From Acinetobacter sp. (lineage in GTDB: Bacteria > Pseudomonadota > Gammaproteobacteria > Pseudomonadales > Moraxellaceae), in assembly GCA_030152675.1 (NCBI GenBank), contig JASLIY010000332.1, positions 1-17,280 of the forward strand: a stretch of 17,280 nucleotides of DNA, written 5' to 3'. Each line of letters starts with the position of its first letter. Position 1 is the first letter of the stretch. The notes under the pieces are model-generated. The model ran no database searches and was not told the origin of the DNA. It saw only the letters and a list, made by a program, of their open reading frames with translations. Below, piece after piece: positions 8,079 to 16,669 of the stretch. Position numbers and translations under genes: made by a program.

Positions 8079-9536
8079 TTATGCATTTGTTTCAGCTGGG
8101 ATTTTTGCATAGTTAACGCCACACATTTGCTCAGCGATACGCAATACTTGGCAGCTATAACCCACTTCGTTGTCATACCAAACATAAGCGGTTAAACGTG
8201 TACCTGCAGCAATCGTTGCTTGTGCATCAAATACACCTGCAGTACGTGAACCAATAAAGTCACTTGACACAACCTCAGTTGAGTTGGTGTAACCAATTTG
8301 ACCTTGTAGATTTGAGTTGATCGAAATTTGACGAATGTATTCATTCACTTCTTCGCGATCGACTTCTTTCTCAAGATTCAAGTTCAAGATAGCCAATGAA
8401 ACGTTCGGTGTTGGTACGCGAACCGAGTTACCTGTCAACTTACCTTGTAGTGCAGGCAATGCTTTCGCTACTGCTTTCGCTGCACCCGTTTCAGTGATGA
8501 CCATGTTCAAGGTTGCAGCACGACCACGACGGTCCGCTTTATGGTAGTTATCAATCAAGTTTTGGTCGTTGGTGAATGAGTGTACTGTTTCAACATGACC
8601 ATTCAACACTTTGTATTTGTCATCCAATACTTTCAGTACTGGTGTGATCGCATTGGTGGTACAGCTTGCAGCAGAGATGATTTTGTCTTCATCTAAGATG
8701 TCAGTGTGGTTTACACCATAGACCACGTTTTTCATTTCGCCTTTACTTGGCGCAGTCAATACAACACGGGCAATTCCTGGGCATTGCAAGTGAGCACTTA
8801 AGCCCTCAGCATCACGCCATTTACCTGTATTGTCGATCAATAAAGCATTGTTGATTCCATACTGGGTATAGTCAACTTCGCTTGGGCTAGACGCATAGAT
8901 GACTTTAATGAAGTTACCATTGGCGATGATCGCTTCATTTTCTTCGTCAACTGAAATCGTACCCGCAAAGGTACCGTGAATAGAGTCACGACGTAACAAA
9001 GAAGCACGTTTCGCCAAGTCACCATCAGAAGATTTACGTACCACGATCGCTTTAAGATTCAGGCCACGACCCAAACCAGATTGGCTAATCACTAAGCGCG
9101 CCAAGATACGACCGATACGACCAAAACCGTAAAGCACTACGTCTTTCGGTGCTTCTTCAGTCGCATGACCTTGAATACTTGCAACCGCATTCGCAACAAA
9201 GGCATCGATATCGCCGCCTTTCTCTTTGAACTCTACAGCGAGTTTACCGATATCAACTTCAGCAGTCCCAATATTTTGCACTTTTGCGAGTGCTTCTAAA
9301 ATTGGGAAGGTGTTGACGACAGAAAGCTCAACATCAAGAACACGCGTACGACGGTGTGTTTTTAGAATTTGGATAACCGAACGGTTGATTAAAGAACGAC
9401 CGTAAACAGAAACAACAATATTTTTTTCACGGTACATTTGACCAATTAACGCAATCATACGTTCCGCGATTTCTTCGCGGTTTGTCCAGCGACCTTGATG
9501 CTCTGCGTGTAAGGCGGTGATAGTGTCTTTGCTCAC
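8079..9536 (-). CDS. gap: Long-form glyceraldehyde-3-phosphate dehydrogenase with N-terminal extension
   Basis: The enzyme interconverts glyceraldehyde-3-phosphate and 1,3-bisphosphoglycerate with NAD(P), in the cytosol. The catalytic part starts near 131: dinucleotide-binding GFGRIGR at 137-143, the catalytic site SCTTN at 291-295 with Cys292 as nucleophile, and the usual HSFTNDQ and RGRAA blocks afterwards. The 485 residues are about 150 more than the classical enzyme. The surplus is an N-terminal region (1-130) that I recall from the GapB-type enzymes of Pseudomonas and Acinetobacter; its role is unknown to me. Since Acinetobacter generally lacks complete Embden-Meyerhof glycolysis, a gluconeogenic role is likely (inference). 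The start is GTG 9536, with GAGGA 7 bases upstream. It is probably monocistronic, with its own terminator. Confidence 0.93.
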   Translation of the reverse strand: MSKDTITALHAEHQGRWTNREEIAERMIALIGQMYREKNIVVSVYGRSLINRSVIQILKTHRRTRVLDVELSVVNTFPILEALAKVQNIGTAEVDIGKLAVEFKEKGGDIDAFVANAVASIQGHATEEAPKDVVLYGFGRIGRILARLVISQSGLGRGLNLKAIVVRKSSDGDLAKRASLLRRDSIHGTFAGTISVDEENEAIIANGNFIKVIYASSPSEVDYTQYGINNALLIDNTGKWRDAEGLSAHLQCPGIARVVLTAPSKGEMKNVVYGVNHTDILDEDKIISAASCTTNAITPVLKVLDDKYKVLNGHVETVHSFTNDQNLIDNYHKADRRGRAATLNMVITETGAAKAVAKALPALQGKLTGNSVRVPTPNVSLAILNLNLEKEVDREEVNEYIRQISINSNLQGQIGYTNSTEVVSSDFIGSRTAGVFDAQATIAAGTRLTAYVWYDNEVGYSCQVLRIAEQMCGVNYAKIPAETNA

Positions 9537-9543
9537 AGATACG

Positions 9544-9548
9544 TCCTC
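9544..9548 (-). promoter_or_regulatory. Ribosome binding site fixing the GTG start of gap
   Basis: GAGGA on the minus strand, 7 bases before GTG 9536. No ATG in frame is better placed. Confidence 0.7.
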
Positions 9549-9785
9549 TATTTAATATCTATATAGTGTTCATTTTAAAACCGACATAATTGTAATGGAT
9601 TTCGCCGTAACTTTGAATCAAAAGCTGTGCTGAGGACTGGTTTTTTGTGCTTTATCCGAGTGAACTTTACAAAACAGCATAAATTATTAATTCTGTATTA
9701 CAAATTTGACTGATTGTTTAGTTTTTTCCTCGCACTTCAGCAACCAAAGTAGACGCAGTCACATCCGATCCAAATCATTCCTTGA

Positions 9786-10736
9786 TCAAGTCTCACTGTT
9801 TTCTTTGGCATTAATCCTCTGCTGCATTCTTTTTTGGTTCAACTTTAGTGTTTGGATCTTGTACTGTTGCGACAGCAAATGCCAAGCACCTTCAAGCACC
9901 AAGACAAATACTGCTGTCCAGATCGGGATATAAGTCCACCATTCTTCTGCAGCAATACTCTCCCCCAACATTAAAGCCACCAAAGCCAATAACACGGGCT
10001 CTAAGTAACTCAGCAAACCAAACAAGACCAAGGGTAAGTAGCGACTGGCCAAGAGATAACTGCCCAATCCAATCGCACTCAGCAGTCCCAAACCTGCAAG
10101 TACCAACACCAATACTGGATTTTGGGCAATCACGCCAAATGGATCAATGCCAGTTTGGACAAAATAGACCGCGACCGGTAAGCACAGCAAGACATCCCAC
10201 CAAAATCCTCCCAAGTGATCCGTCTTTAAGGTTTTACGAATCAGAAAGTATAAGGAGTAGCCCACGGCAACCACCATGGTTTCCCATGCAATACTGCCCT
10301 GACGCCAGACTTCATGCCCAACGCCCAGCAAGGCGCACGCGACTGCGAGCATTTGAAATTTGGAAAGTTTTTCTTTGTAGAACACGCAGCCCGAAAGCAC
10401 CAAGACCAAGGGCAATAAAAAATAGCCCAAAGACACTTGTAGCCCACGTCCGTGAATCGGCCCCCATAAAAACAACCATAGCTGTAGCGCAGACATGGCC
10501 GAGGTGAGTAACAAGGCCAAGAATAATATCGGTTTACGACGGATGCGCAGCCAAATATCACGGATCAAATTGAGTTCAGCGGTGAAATACATCAACAGGG
10601 TTAGAAATGGCAGTGTCGCAATAATCCGCCAGCCAAAGACTTGCTGACTGTCAAAATCACCCAAAAATTCGGTGTAAAAATACAAAGCACCAAAGGTAAT
10701 AGATGCCATGATCGAAAGGAGGATTCCCTTAAACAT
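9786..10736 (-). CDS. RarD/EamA-family permease
   Basis: This 316-residue inner-membrane protein of the drug/metabolite transporter superfamily has about ten hydrophobic segments from residue 3 to 292, in two EamA halves. Blocks shared with E. coli RarD include SLGYFLLPLV in the first half and a LSYLEPVLLAL segment followed by a GES near the end of the second half. The substrate is unknown; RarD itself is named for chloramphenicol sensitivity without a proven substrate. A basic, Gln-rich tail follows the last segment. GAGGT lies 6 bases upstream of ATG 10736. It faces no close partner: 249 bases separate it from gap and 258 from the lipocalin gene, so it is probably transcribed alone. I see no clear terminator. 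Confidence 0.88.
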   Translation of the reverse strand: MFKGILLSIMASITFGALYFYTEFLGDFDSQQVFGWRIIATLPFLTLLMYFTAELNLIRDIWLRIRRKPILFLALLLTSAMSALQLWLFLWGPIHGRGLQVSLGYFLLPLVLVLSGCVFYKEKLSKFQMLAVACALLGVGHEVWRQGSIAWETMVVAVGYSLYFLIRKTLKTDHLGGFWWDVLLCLPVAVYFVQTGIDPFGVIAQNPVLVLVLAGLGLLSAIGLGSYLLASRYLPLVLFGLLSYLEPVLLALVALMLGESIAAEEWWTYIPIWTAVFVLVLEGAWHLLSQQYKIQTLKLNQKRMQQRINAKENSET

Positions 10737-10994
10737 CTAATACCTCATGTCTTACAGTGAAAATGGGTGAACGAGTAGAATGCGACGATCTAAAAATAAC
10801 GACTGCTGCAAACATGGATGAAATATCAACAGATCCTAGATTTACGCTAGCTAAAAACTGCTTTAAATCAAACACAATTGCATCATCTGCTGATTGTAAA
10901 GTAGATCAGGGTCCAGTGTGACATTTGCATGAAAATTTAATTTTAATCGGATGCGCATTTTATAGATACAGATCCCCTAACGCCCAGTATCTCT

Positions 10995-11597
10995 TTATGG
11001 GGAAATCTGATGCGGGGTATAAATCAAATTCTTTAAGTCATAGCCCAAACTTTTGGCATGTGCCAAATATAGTTTGAGCAACTCTGGGTCTGGATGTGAC
11101 TGGCGGGCCAAAACCCACAGATGACGGCGATCAGGTGCGCCCACCAACACCATTTGATAGTCTGGATCAAATTTTAAAATCCAATAATCATGCTGCGCGA
11201 TCGGCAACCAACGAATTGTTTCGGGTAAAAAACTGAGCTTAAACTTGCTATACCAAGGCTCATTCACCGCATAGCCTTCCCCCAAGAGTTTGATTGGCTG
11301 ATTGTTCTCATCAAAGCACCGATGCTCAATCAACATATTGGAATATTCATTTAGGGTGTAGCTCGCCGTAACATCGCGTGCACACTTTTTCTCAAGATGG
11401 GTCGGCTTACGTGCGATCTCATACCACACCCCAAGGTAGCGATCGAGCTCTACTTTTTCACTTGCAGCCACCACAGGCGACTGCGCTTGAACCGTCATCG
11501 CAGCCGCCCATAGCAACAATATTGCACTGAGGTAACGCAAGGTCGCCACCTGAGGCGCACAGACCTTGTTCAACATCTTGATCAAATGAATAGTCAT
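10995..11597 (-). CDS. Blc-type bacterial lipocalin, secreted
   Basis: Lipocalins bind small hydrophobic molecules such as fatty acids or lysophospholipids in an eight-stranded barrel. The family signature G-x-W is in YLGVWYEIAR, with Trp58, and the last part (GAPDRRHLWVLAR, then the C-terminal helix and GYDLKNLIYT) matches Blc. The first 39 residues end in a hydrophobic stretch (22-34) and a VQA-QS cleavage site, so a type I signal peptide is likely. There is no lipobox Cys near the cleavage site, so unlike E. coli Blc it would be soluble in the periplasm rather than an outer-membrane lipoprotein. Cys72 and Cys94 could form a disulfide. The start is uncertain: ATG 11597 or Met8 (11576); neither has a strong Shine-Dalgarno. 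Confidence 0.88.
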   Translation of the reverse strand: MTIHLIKMLNKVCAPQVATLRYLSAILLLWAAAMTVQAQSPVVAASEKVELDRYLGVWYEIARKPTHLEKKCARDVTASYTLNEYSNMLIEHRCFDENNQPIKLLGEGYAVNEPWYSKFKLSFLPETIRWLPIAQHDYWILKFDPDYQMVLVGAPDRRHLWVLARQSHPDPELLKLYLAHAKSLGYDLKNLIYTPHQISP

Positions 11598-11698
11598 GGT
11601 CGTCCAATCTTTTCTAGTTTTTTTAACAGAAGTTAAATTCCTTCAGATTCGACTCCATTGTAGCCATGTCTCTCGTCTTTGCACAAAATATATTTGAC

Positions 11699-11713
11699 TT
11701 CACCTTAGGTGAA
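11699..11713 (-). repeat. Hairpin directly after the uvrB stop
   Basis: TTCACC (11699-11704) and GGTGAA (11708-11713) form a perfect 6-bp stem with a 3-base loop, touching the uvrB stop codon. No long T-run follows on the minus strand, so it is a weak terminator at best. Confidence 0.45.
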
Positions 11714-13735
11714 TTACATCAAGACCTGTGCTTTCAGCCGCAAGATGGTGTCGCGTAAAGCTGCAGCCTGTTCAAATTGCAGCTCTTTAGAGGCTTTCAG
11801 CATATCCTTTTCCAACTTGGCAATGTGTTTCGCAAATAACTTGGGATCGGACAACAAATGCTGTTCATCAGCAGTGATCGCAGGGACATAGCCGGGCTGG
11901 TCAAGATCAAATACTTCTTCCTCAAGCACCTCACCGGTATCGATTTCTTTGATATTTTGCCGCACTGCTGAACGAGGAGTAATACCATGCTTGAGATTGA
12001 ACTCAATCTGCTTGGCACGGCGCCGCGCAGTTTCATCAATCGCCTTGCGCATCGAATCAGTGATCCGATCTGCATACAGAATGGCCTTACCATTTAAATG
12101 ACGTGCCGCACGACCAATGGTTTGAATCAGGGAGCGCTCTGAACGCAAGAAGCCCTCTTTATCTGCATCCAAGATGGCGACCAAAGACACTTCCGGCATA
12201 TCCAAGCCCTCTCGAAGCAAGTTGATCCCGACCAAGACATCATGCACCCCACTACGCAGCTCATGAATAATCTTCACGCGCTCCACCGTATCAATGTCCG
12301 AATGCAAATAAGCAACCTGGATGCCGTACTCTTTTAGGTATGAGGTCAGATCTTCGGCCATACGTTTGGTCAATGTGGTCACCAGCACGCGTTCATCGAG
12401 CGCTTTGCGAAGATTAATCTCAGAAAGTACATCATCAACTTGGGTGAGTACTGGACGTACTTCGATCTCGGGGTCGATCAGTCCGGTCGGGCGAACCACC
12501 TGCTCTGCAACCACTTCGGAACGTTCCAACTCATACAGGGCTGGCGTTGCACTGACATAAAGTGTGGTCGGAACGATGCGTTGCCATTCCTCAAATTTCA
12601 TGGGCCGGTTGTCGAGGGCACTCGGCAGACGGAAGCCATAATTGACCAAATTTTCCTTACGTGAGCGGTCACCTTTATACATGGCGCCAATCTGCGGCAC
12701 GGTCACATGTGATTCATCAATAATCAGCAAGGCATCATCCGGCAGATAATCAAATAAAGTCGGGGGTGCTTCGCCTGCTGGTCGCCCAGAAAGATGACGT
12801 GAATAGTTTTCAATGCCGTTGGTATAGCCCAATTGCTGCATCATTTCCAAGTCGTAGCGCGTTCGCTGTTCGATGCGCTGTGCTTCGAGTAATTTGTCAT
12901 TGGCTCTAAAAAACTCAAGTTGATCTTTGAGTTCGGTTTTAATCGTGCCAATCGCACGCTCTAGATTGGCCTTTGGTGTGACGTAATGGCTTTTAGGATA
13001 AATGGTGACCCGTGGCACTTTGCGGATCATCTTGCCATTGATCGGGTCAAACCAACGAATCGAATCGACTTCATCATCAAACAACTCAATCCGAATCGCA
13101 TATTGATCAGACTCTGCTGGGAAGATATCAATGATCTCACCCCGGATGCGATAGGTACCGCGTAAGAATTCGAGTTCATTACGCGTGTATTGCATTTCCA
13201 CTAAACGTCGAATGATATCCGCACGGGGGATTCGATCGCCCTGCACCACATGCAGCAACATGCTCATATAAGCATTGGGGTCACCCAAACCATAAATTGC
13301 AGAGACCGAAGCGACAATGATGGCATCACGGCGTTCTAATAAAGTACGCGTCGCAGAGAGACGCATCTGGTCTATGTGATCGTTGATGGCAGCATCTTTT
13401 TCAATAAAAGTATCCGAAGATGGGACATAGGCTTCAGGTTGATAGTAGTCGTAATAACTCACGAAATACTCAACCGCATTATGCGGAAAGAAGGCTTTAA
13501 ACTCTCCATACAACTGAGCCGCCAAGGTCTTGTTATGCGCCATGATAATGGTTGGGCGTTGTAATTGCGCAATGATATTGGCCATGGTGTAGGTCTTACC
13601 TGACCCCGTCACCCCCAATAACAATTGATCGTGCGAACCTTGCTGAATTCCTTTTACTAATTTCTCAATCGCCTGCGGTTGATCCCCTGCGGGCTGATAT
13701 GGGGTGACTAATTCAAAGGGCTGGTTTTCGCTCAC
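11714..13735 (-). CDS. uvrB: UvrABC excinuclease subunit B
   Basis: UvrB is the damage-verifying helicase-like subunit of nucleotide excision repair; UvrA loads it and it recruits UvrC. Counting from GTG 13735 the protein has 673 residues, exactly as I recall for E. coli UvrB. It shows Walker A GVTGSGKT at 41-48, the damage-probing beta-hairpin block [12 protein letters not shown] near 94-105, the Walker B DESH box, [10 protein letters not shown], the helicase motif GRAAR, and the C-terminal UVR coiled coil ([18 protein letters not shown]) that contacts UvrC. The frame extends 11 codons upstream to TTG 13768, but that would add non-family residues, so GTG is preferred although its Shine-Dalgarno is weak. 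No LexA-type operator was recognised upstream. Confidence 0.96.
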   Translation of the reverse strand: MSENQPFELVTPYQPAGDQPQAIEKLVKGIQQGSHDQLLLGVTGSGKTYTMANIIAQLQRPTIIMAHNKTLAAQLYGEFKAFFPHNAVEYFVSYYDYYQPEAYVPSSDTFIEKDAAINDHIDQMRLSATRTLLERRDAIIVASVSAIYGLGDPNAYMSMLLHVVQGDRIPRADIIRRLVEMQYTRNELEFLRGTYRIRGEIIDIFPAESDQYAIRIELFDDEVDSIRWFDPINGKMIRKVPRVTIYPKSHYVTPKANLERAIGTIKTELKDQLEFFRANDKLLEAQRIEQRTRYDLEMMQQLGYTNGIENYSRHLSGRPAGEAPPTLFDYLPDDALLIIDESHVTVPQIGAMYKGDRSRKENLVNYGFRLPSALDNRPMKFEEWQRIVPTTLYVSATPALYELERSEVVAEQVVRPTGLIDPEIEVRPVLTQVDDVLSEINLRKALDERVLVTTLTKRMAEDLTSYLKEYGIQVAYLHSDIDTVERVKIIHELRSGVHDVLVGINLLREGLDMPEVSLVAILDADKEGFLRSERSLIQTIGRAARHLNGKAILYADRITDSMRKAIDETARRRAKQIEFNLKHGITPRSAVRQNIKEIDTGEVLEEEVFDLDQPGYVPAITADEQHLLSDPKLFAKHIAKLEKDMLKASKELQFEQAAALRDTILRLKAQVLM

Positions 13736-14133
13736 GTTTAATTTCTCAACTCTAAGGACTGATGACAATATGGGTAAGCATTGAGGTTAGGCAATTTTAA
13801 AGCGAAAGACAACCAAAGGACATGTCAACGTTGAACTCGCTTTTAGCTTTGAGTTTTTAGCTTTAAAAGCATCCTACCCACGCTCTCTCAGTTGGGGGAA
13901 ATATTGAATATTCAAGCGTGATTGAGGCATAAGCAAACATCTGGCCTCAATCACGCTGGATCGCCGAATGATATATAGATGCCCCGATCGCATGATCCAC
14001 TTGGGTTTCCCCTTGTCGCAGCTGAGGCCTGATCTTCTCCGCTCTGCTGAACCAGAATGCACCGATTTAGACCTTGACGTGTCGGCATTTCGATTGCACC
14101 ATGAGAAATCGCCCACTGCCTGTATGACAAACC
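13736..14133. other. Gene-free divergent region uvrB/A1S_2505-like gene
   Basis: Nearly 400 bases hold no supported gene. The short frames on both strands here have no recognisable domain and no good ribosome binding site. The left third is AT-rich and contains a duplicated TTTTAGCTTT (13841-13850 and 13855-13864). The middle holds a perfect 12-bp palindrome TTGAATATTCAA (13904-13915) and directly next to it a 14-bp inverted repeat. The right third (13975-14130) has gene-like composition but no conserved frame that I can read. Promoters of both flanking genes must be here. Confidence 0.55.
13915..13957. repeat. Perfect 14-bp inverted repeat
   Basis: AGCGTGATTGAGGC (13915-13928) and GCCTCAATCACGCT (13944-13957) are exact inverted copies with a 15-base loop. 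No T-run follows on either strand, so it does not look like a rho-independent terminator. I see no further copy in the window. Confidence 0.75.
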
Positions 14134-14913
14134 ATGACCTACCACTATCATGATGAAAGTATTATAAAAAACTTAGCTGAAGATACGATTTTTGTCTTTG
14201 GCAGTAATATGGCAGGCACGCATGCTGGCGGTGCAGCCAAAATCGCATTACAACATTTTGGTGCGACCAAGGGGGTCGGCCGTGGTTGGGCGGGTCAAAG
14301 CTTTGCGATTCCGACCATGAATGAGCATTTACAACAAATGCCACTCTCACAAATTCAATATTATATTGATGATTTTAAAATTTACGTGAAAAATCATCCC
14401 AAAATGAAATTTTTTATCACCGCTGTGGGCTGTGGTGTTGCTGGCTATAAAGTGGAAGAAATCGCACCAATGTTTAAAGGCATTGCGCGTCAGGTGATCT
14501 TCCCGAGTTCATTCCGTCCTTTTGTTGAAAAGACCCTCCCCAAGATTAATCAGAAATTTCTGCATGCCCTGATCGACCCTGCACTGATCTTTGCACATGA
14601 TCCTATTGAAGCACTACAACAACTCGATCTCACTGAAGCAGAAAAAAGTCTGGCCAAAATCTTACTCAATACACCCATGTCACCCGTGGACAGCAATGGC
14701 CGTGATCGCGACTTTGAGATCGAGGATATTTTATATAATCTCAAATCCAAAATTGTAGGTTTTGATCCGCAAGCCATAGATCCTTTACTTCTAGGTGGCG
14801 TGATCTTGGCGCTGTTAGAACTGTATGGCTTGAATGAACAAGACTTTGCCGATGTTTGGCTTGGGCAACGTGAAATCGCTCCACCCAGTGCCGCGCACAA
14901 ATCTAAACGCTAA
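14134..14913 (+). CDS. A1S_2505-like protein, macro-domain-like N-terminus
   Basis: The 259 residues fall in two parts. Residues 17-128 carry a pattern I recall from a phage-associated family annotated 'A1S_2505 family phage non-structural protein': FVFGSNMAGTHAGGAA (20-35), GVGRGWAGQSFAIPT (47-61), TAVGCGVAGYK (96-106) and FPSSF (123-127). The Gly-rich loops and GCGVAGY recall ADP-ribose-binding macro domains, but the catalytic activity is unknown. Residues 130-259 are a predicted helical extension (for example LLLGGVILALLELYGL at 218-233) that I cannot assign; it ends in a basic tail. ATG 14134 directly follows an in-frame stop at 14125, so the start is firm although its Shine-Dalgarno is poor. 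No other phage gene lies nearby; the gene is alone between uvrB and a terminator. Confidence 0.8.
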   Translation: MTYHYHDESIIKNLAEDTIFVFGSNMAGTHAGGAAKIALQHFGATKGVGRGWAGQSFAIPTMNEHLQQMPLSQIQYYIDDFKIYVKNHPKMKFFITAVGCGVAGYKVEEIAPMFKGIARQVIFPSSFRPFVEKTLPKINQKFLHALIDPALIFAHDPIEALQQLDLTEAEKSLAKILLNTPMSPVDSNGRDRDFEIEDILYNLKSKIVGFDPQAIDPLLLGGVILALLELYGLNEQDFADVWLGQREIAPPSAAHKSKR

Positions 14914-14987
14914 GTATAAAATCAAGAGTATTAAACACATTAACCATTAAATATTTAAATTTCTCCGCATCGCTCACATCCCCATAA

Positions 14988-15017
14988 AACACCAAACCCT
15001 TTAAGTTTGGTGTTTTT
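14988..15017 (+). terminator. Rho-independent terminator after the A1S_2505-like gene
   Basis: A perfect 10-bp stem AACACCAAAC/GTTTGGTGTT (14988-14997 and 15005-15014) has a 7-base loop and is followed by Ts to 15017. It lies 75 bases after the stop. Confidence 0.9.
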
Positions 15018-15051
15018 ACCGATCAATACAGAAAAGTGTGTAACCGATCAA
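15018..15051. repeat. Direct repeat ACCGATCAA upstream of the cyclase gene
   Basis: ACCGATCAA occurs at 15018-15026 and 15043-15051, 25 bases apart, just upstream of the likely promoter of the diguanylate cyclase gene (TATATT at 15085-15090 as a possible -10). It may be a regulator site; it is short enough to be chance. Confidence 0.3.
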
Positions 15052-15128
15052 GTTTATATTGAGTTGTTCCAAGTGATTTAATGCTATATTTCAATGCTTA
15101 AGGACTTCTGCAAAATAGGCATTTGAAT

Positions 15129-16550
15129 ATGGATATCTTGGATTCATCAATTTTTGATTTATCACCTATTCCGATGTGGTTAGAAGACTACAGCCAAGTC
15201 AAAGCGCAATTCGATCGCTGGAAGCAGCAAGGCATTACCGATCTCAAAGCTTATCTTGAACAAGATCTGTCTCGTGTTACACAATGCGCACGCCTGATCA
15301 AAATCATTCAGGTCAATCCGAAAACCCTACAGCTGTTTGCAGCGAGAGACCTAGCGCATTTATGTGACAATCTGGATCGCATCTTTCAAAAAGAAATGTT
15401 TGTCACACACCTGTTGGAACTAGTGGCCTTATGGAATGGTAAAACTGAATTTTCCAACACCACGGTCAACTACAGCATCACAGGGAAGGCACTCGATATT
15501 AAACTCCGTGGTGTGGTGCTGCCCGGTCATGAGCACGACTTGGCAAGGATTCTACTTACCACCGAAGATATTACCGATTATCAACAAGCACGGCGCTTGG
15601 CCGAATCTAGATTCCATTATTCTCCGACCTCATTGTGGGTCGAAGATTTTAGCCGAGTTAAAATCCGTTTAGATCGCTTACGAGATATGGGAATTGATGA
15701 TTTCCGCACCTTCCTCGATGTACACAATGACTTTGTCAGCCTGTGTATCGACGATATTGTGTTGCTCGATGTCAATCAAGCCACCTTAGATCTGTTCAAT
15801 GCCCCCGACAAAGATAGCCTGTTTAAAAACACCCATAAAATATTTGCCAAAGAAATGTATCAAACCTTTAGAGAACAATTGATCGAACTCTGGGATGGCA
15901 AAATTCACCACCAGCGCGAAGCAGTCAACTACGCACTAGATGGCTCGATTCGCAATGTATTGTTGCAGTTCACTGTATTCCCTGGCTATGAGCAGGATTG
16001 GAGTGTGGTGCAAATTGCGCTGACCGATATTACTGCGCGCAAAAAAGCTGAAAACTATTTGGAATATTTGGGCAAACACGATGTGTTGACCAAACTGTTT
16101 AATCGCTCGTTTTATACCGAAGAACTGAATCGCCTCGAACGCAGTGTGTTACGTCCAGTGTCTGCGATCTTTTTGGATATGAATGGACTCAAAGAGAGCA
16201 ATGACCGTTATGGTCATGATAATGGTGACAATTTACTGCGCCGCTTAGGCAACATCCTCAATCGCACCATCCACAACACCACCTATAGTGCATCAAGAAT
16301 TGGCGGCGATGAATTTGTGATTTTGATGCCAGGTGCACATCACGTACATCTTGAAAGCACCATGCAAACGCTTGAAGAATTATTGCATATCGACAATCAA
16401 TTTTATTCGACCCAACCGATCAGCCTCTCGATGGGACAGGCCACAACCACTGAGGATGAAACAGTCGAAGATATGTTAAAACGTGCAGATGCCATCATGT
16501 ATGAAAAAAAGCGTCACTATTACCACTTAAGCATCCCTGCCGAAGATTGA
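15129..16550 (+). CDS. Diguanylate cyclase with two tandem PAS-like sensor domains
   Basis: The protein makes cyclic di-GMP from two GTP. Counting from ATG 15129 it has 473 residues. Two related sensor repeats, about 11-155 and 164-305, share SP-x-x-x-W-x-ED-x-S-x-VK-x-x-x-DR followed by GI-x-D, and each ends in PG-x-E-x-D then a DIT motif, typical of PAS folds linked to output domains. The GGDEF domain (about 315-465) has FLDMNGLKESNDRYGHDNGD (349-368) with metal ligand Asp350 and GGDEF at 392-396. The product-inhibition I-site RxxD is absent: NTTY occupies its place. No membrane segment is seen, so it is cytosolic. TTG 15123 would add two residues; ATG is preferred as TAGG lies 9 bases upstream. 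It is probably monocistronic. Confidence 0.92.
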   Translation: MDILDSSIFDLSPIPMWLEDYSQVKAQFDRWKQQGITDLKAYLEQDLSRVTQCARLIKIIQVNPKTLQLFAARDLAHLCDNLDRIFQKEMFVTHLLELVALWNGKTEFSNTTVNYSITGKALDIKLRGVVLPGHEHDLARILLTTEDITDYQQARRLAESRFHYSPTSLWVEDFSRVKIRLDRLRDMGIDDFRTFLDVHNDFVSLCIDDIVLLDVNQATLDLFNAPDKDSLFKNTHKIFAKEMYQTFREQLIELWDGKIHHQREAVNYALDGSIRNVLLQFTVFPGYEQDWSVVQIALTDITARKKAENYLEYLGKHDVLTKLFNRSFYTEELNRLERSVLRPVSAIFLDMNGLKESNDRYGHDNGDNLLRRLGNILNRTIHNTTYSASRIGGDEFVILMPGAHHVHLESTMQTLEELLHIDNQFYSTQPISLSMGQATTTEDETVEDMLKRADAIMYEKKRHYYHLSIPAED

Positions 16551-16669
16551 ATCTAAATCGATGGGAGCATCCGTTTATTTACAATCATGAATCATCATCT
16601 CATCGTCATGGAACTTGCATCCATCACGACCGCGATCTGGCCTCAAACTCAGCCATCTCTTGATTCAGC

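Noticed and set aside
9848..10507. 219-residue plus-strand frame inside the RarD-like gene
   Set aside because: Antisense shadow: Pro/Arg/Ser-rich, no domain, while the minus-strand permease is clear.
10737..10994. Possible hairpin CCCC/GGGG near 10974-11002 as lipocalin terminator
   Set aside because: Stem of only five pairs, long loop and no T-run.
13736..13768. Upstream TTG start extending uvrB by 11 codons
   Set aside because: Added residues do not belong to the family; GTG 13735 gives the usual 673-residue protein.
13874..14153. Overlapping short frames on both strands in the uvrB upstream gap (60-80 residues)
   Set aside because: No domain, no ribosome binding site, frames on both strands compete, and composition is Ser/Arg/Cys-rich as in random reading frames.
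15123..15128. TTG start two codons upstream for the diguanylate cyclase
   Set aside because: ATG 15129 is a better codon with TAGG at suitable spacing.
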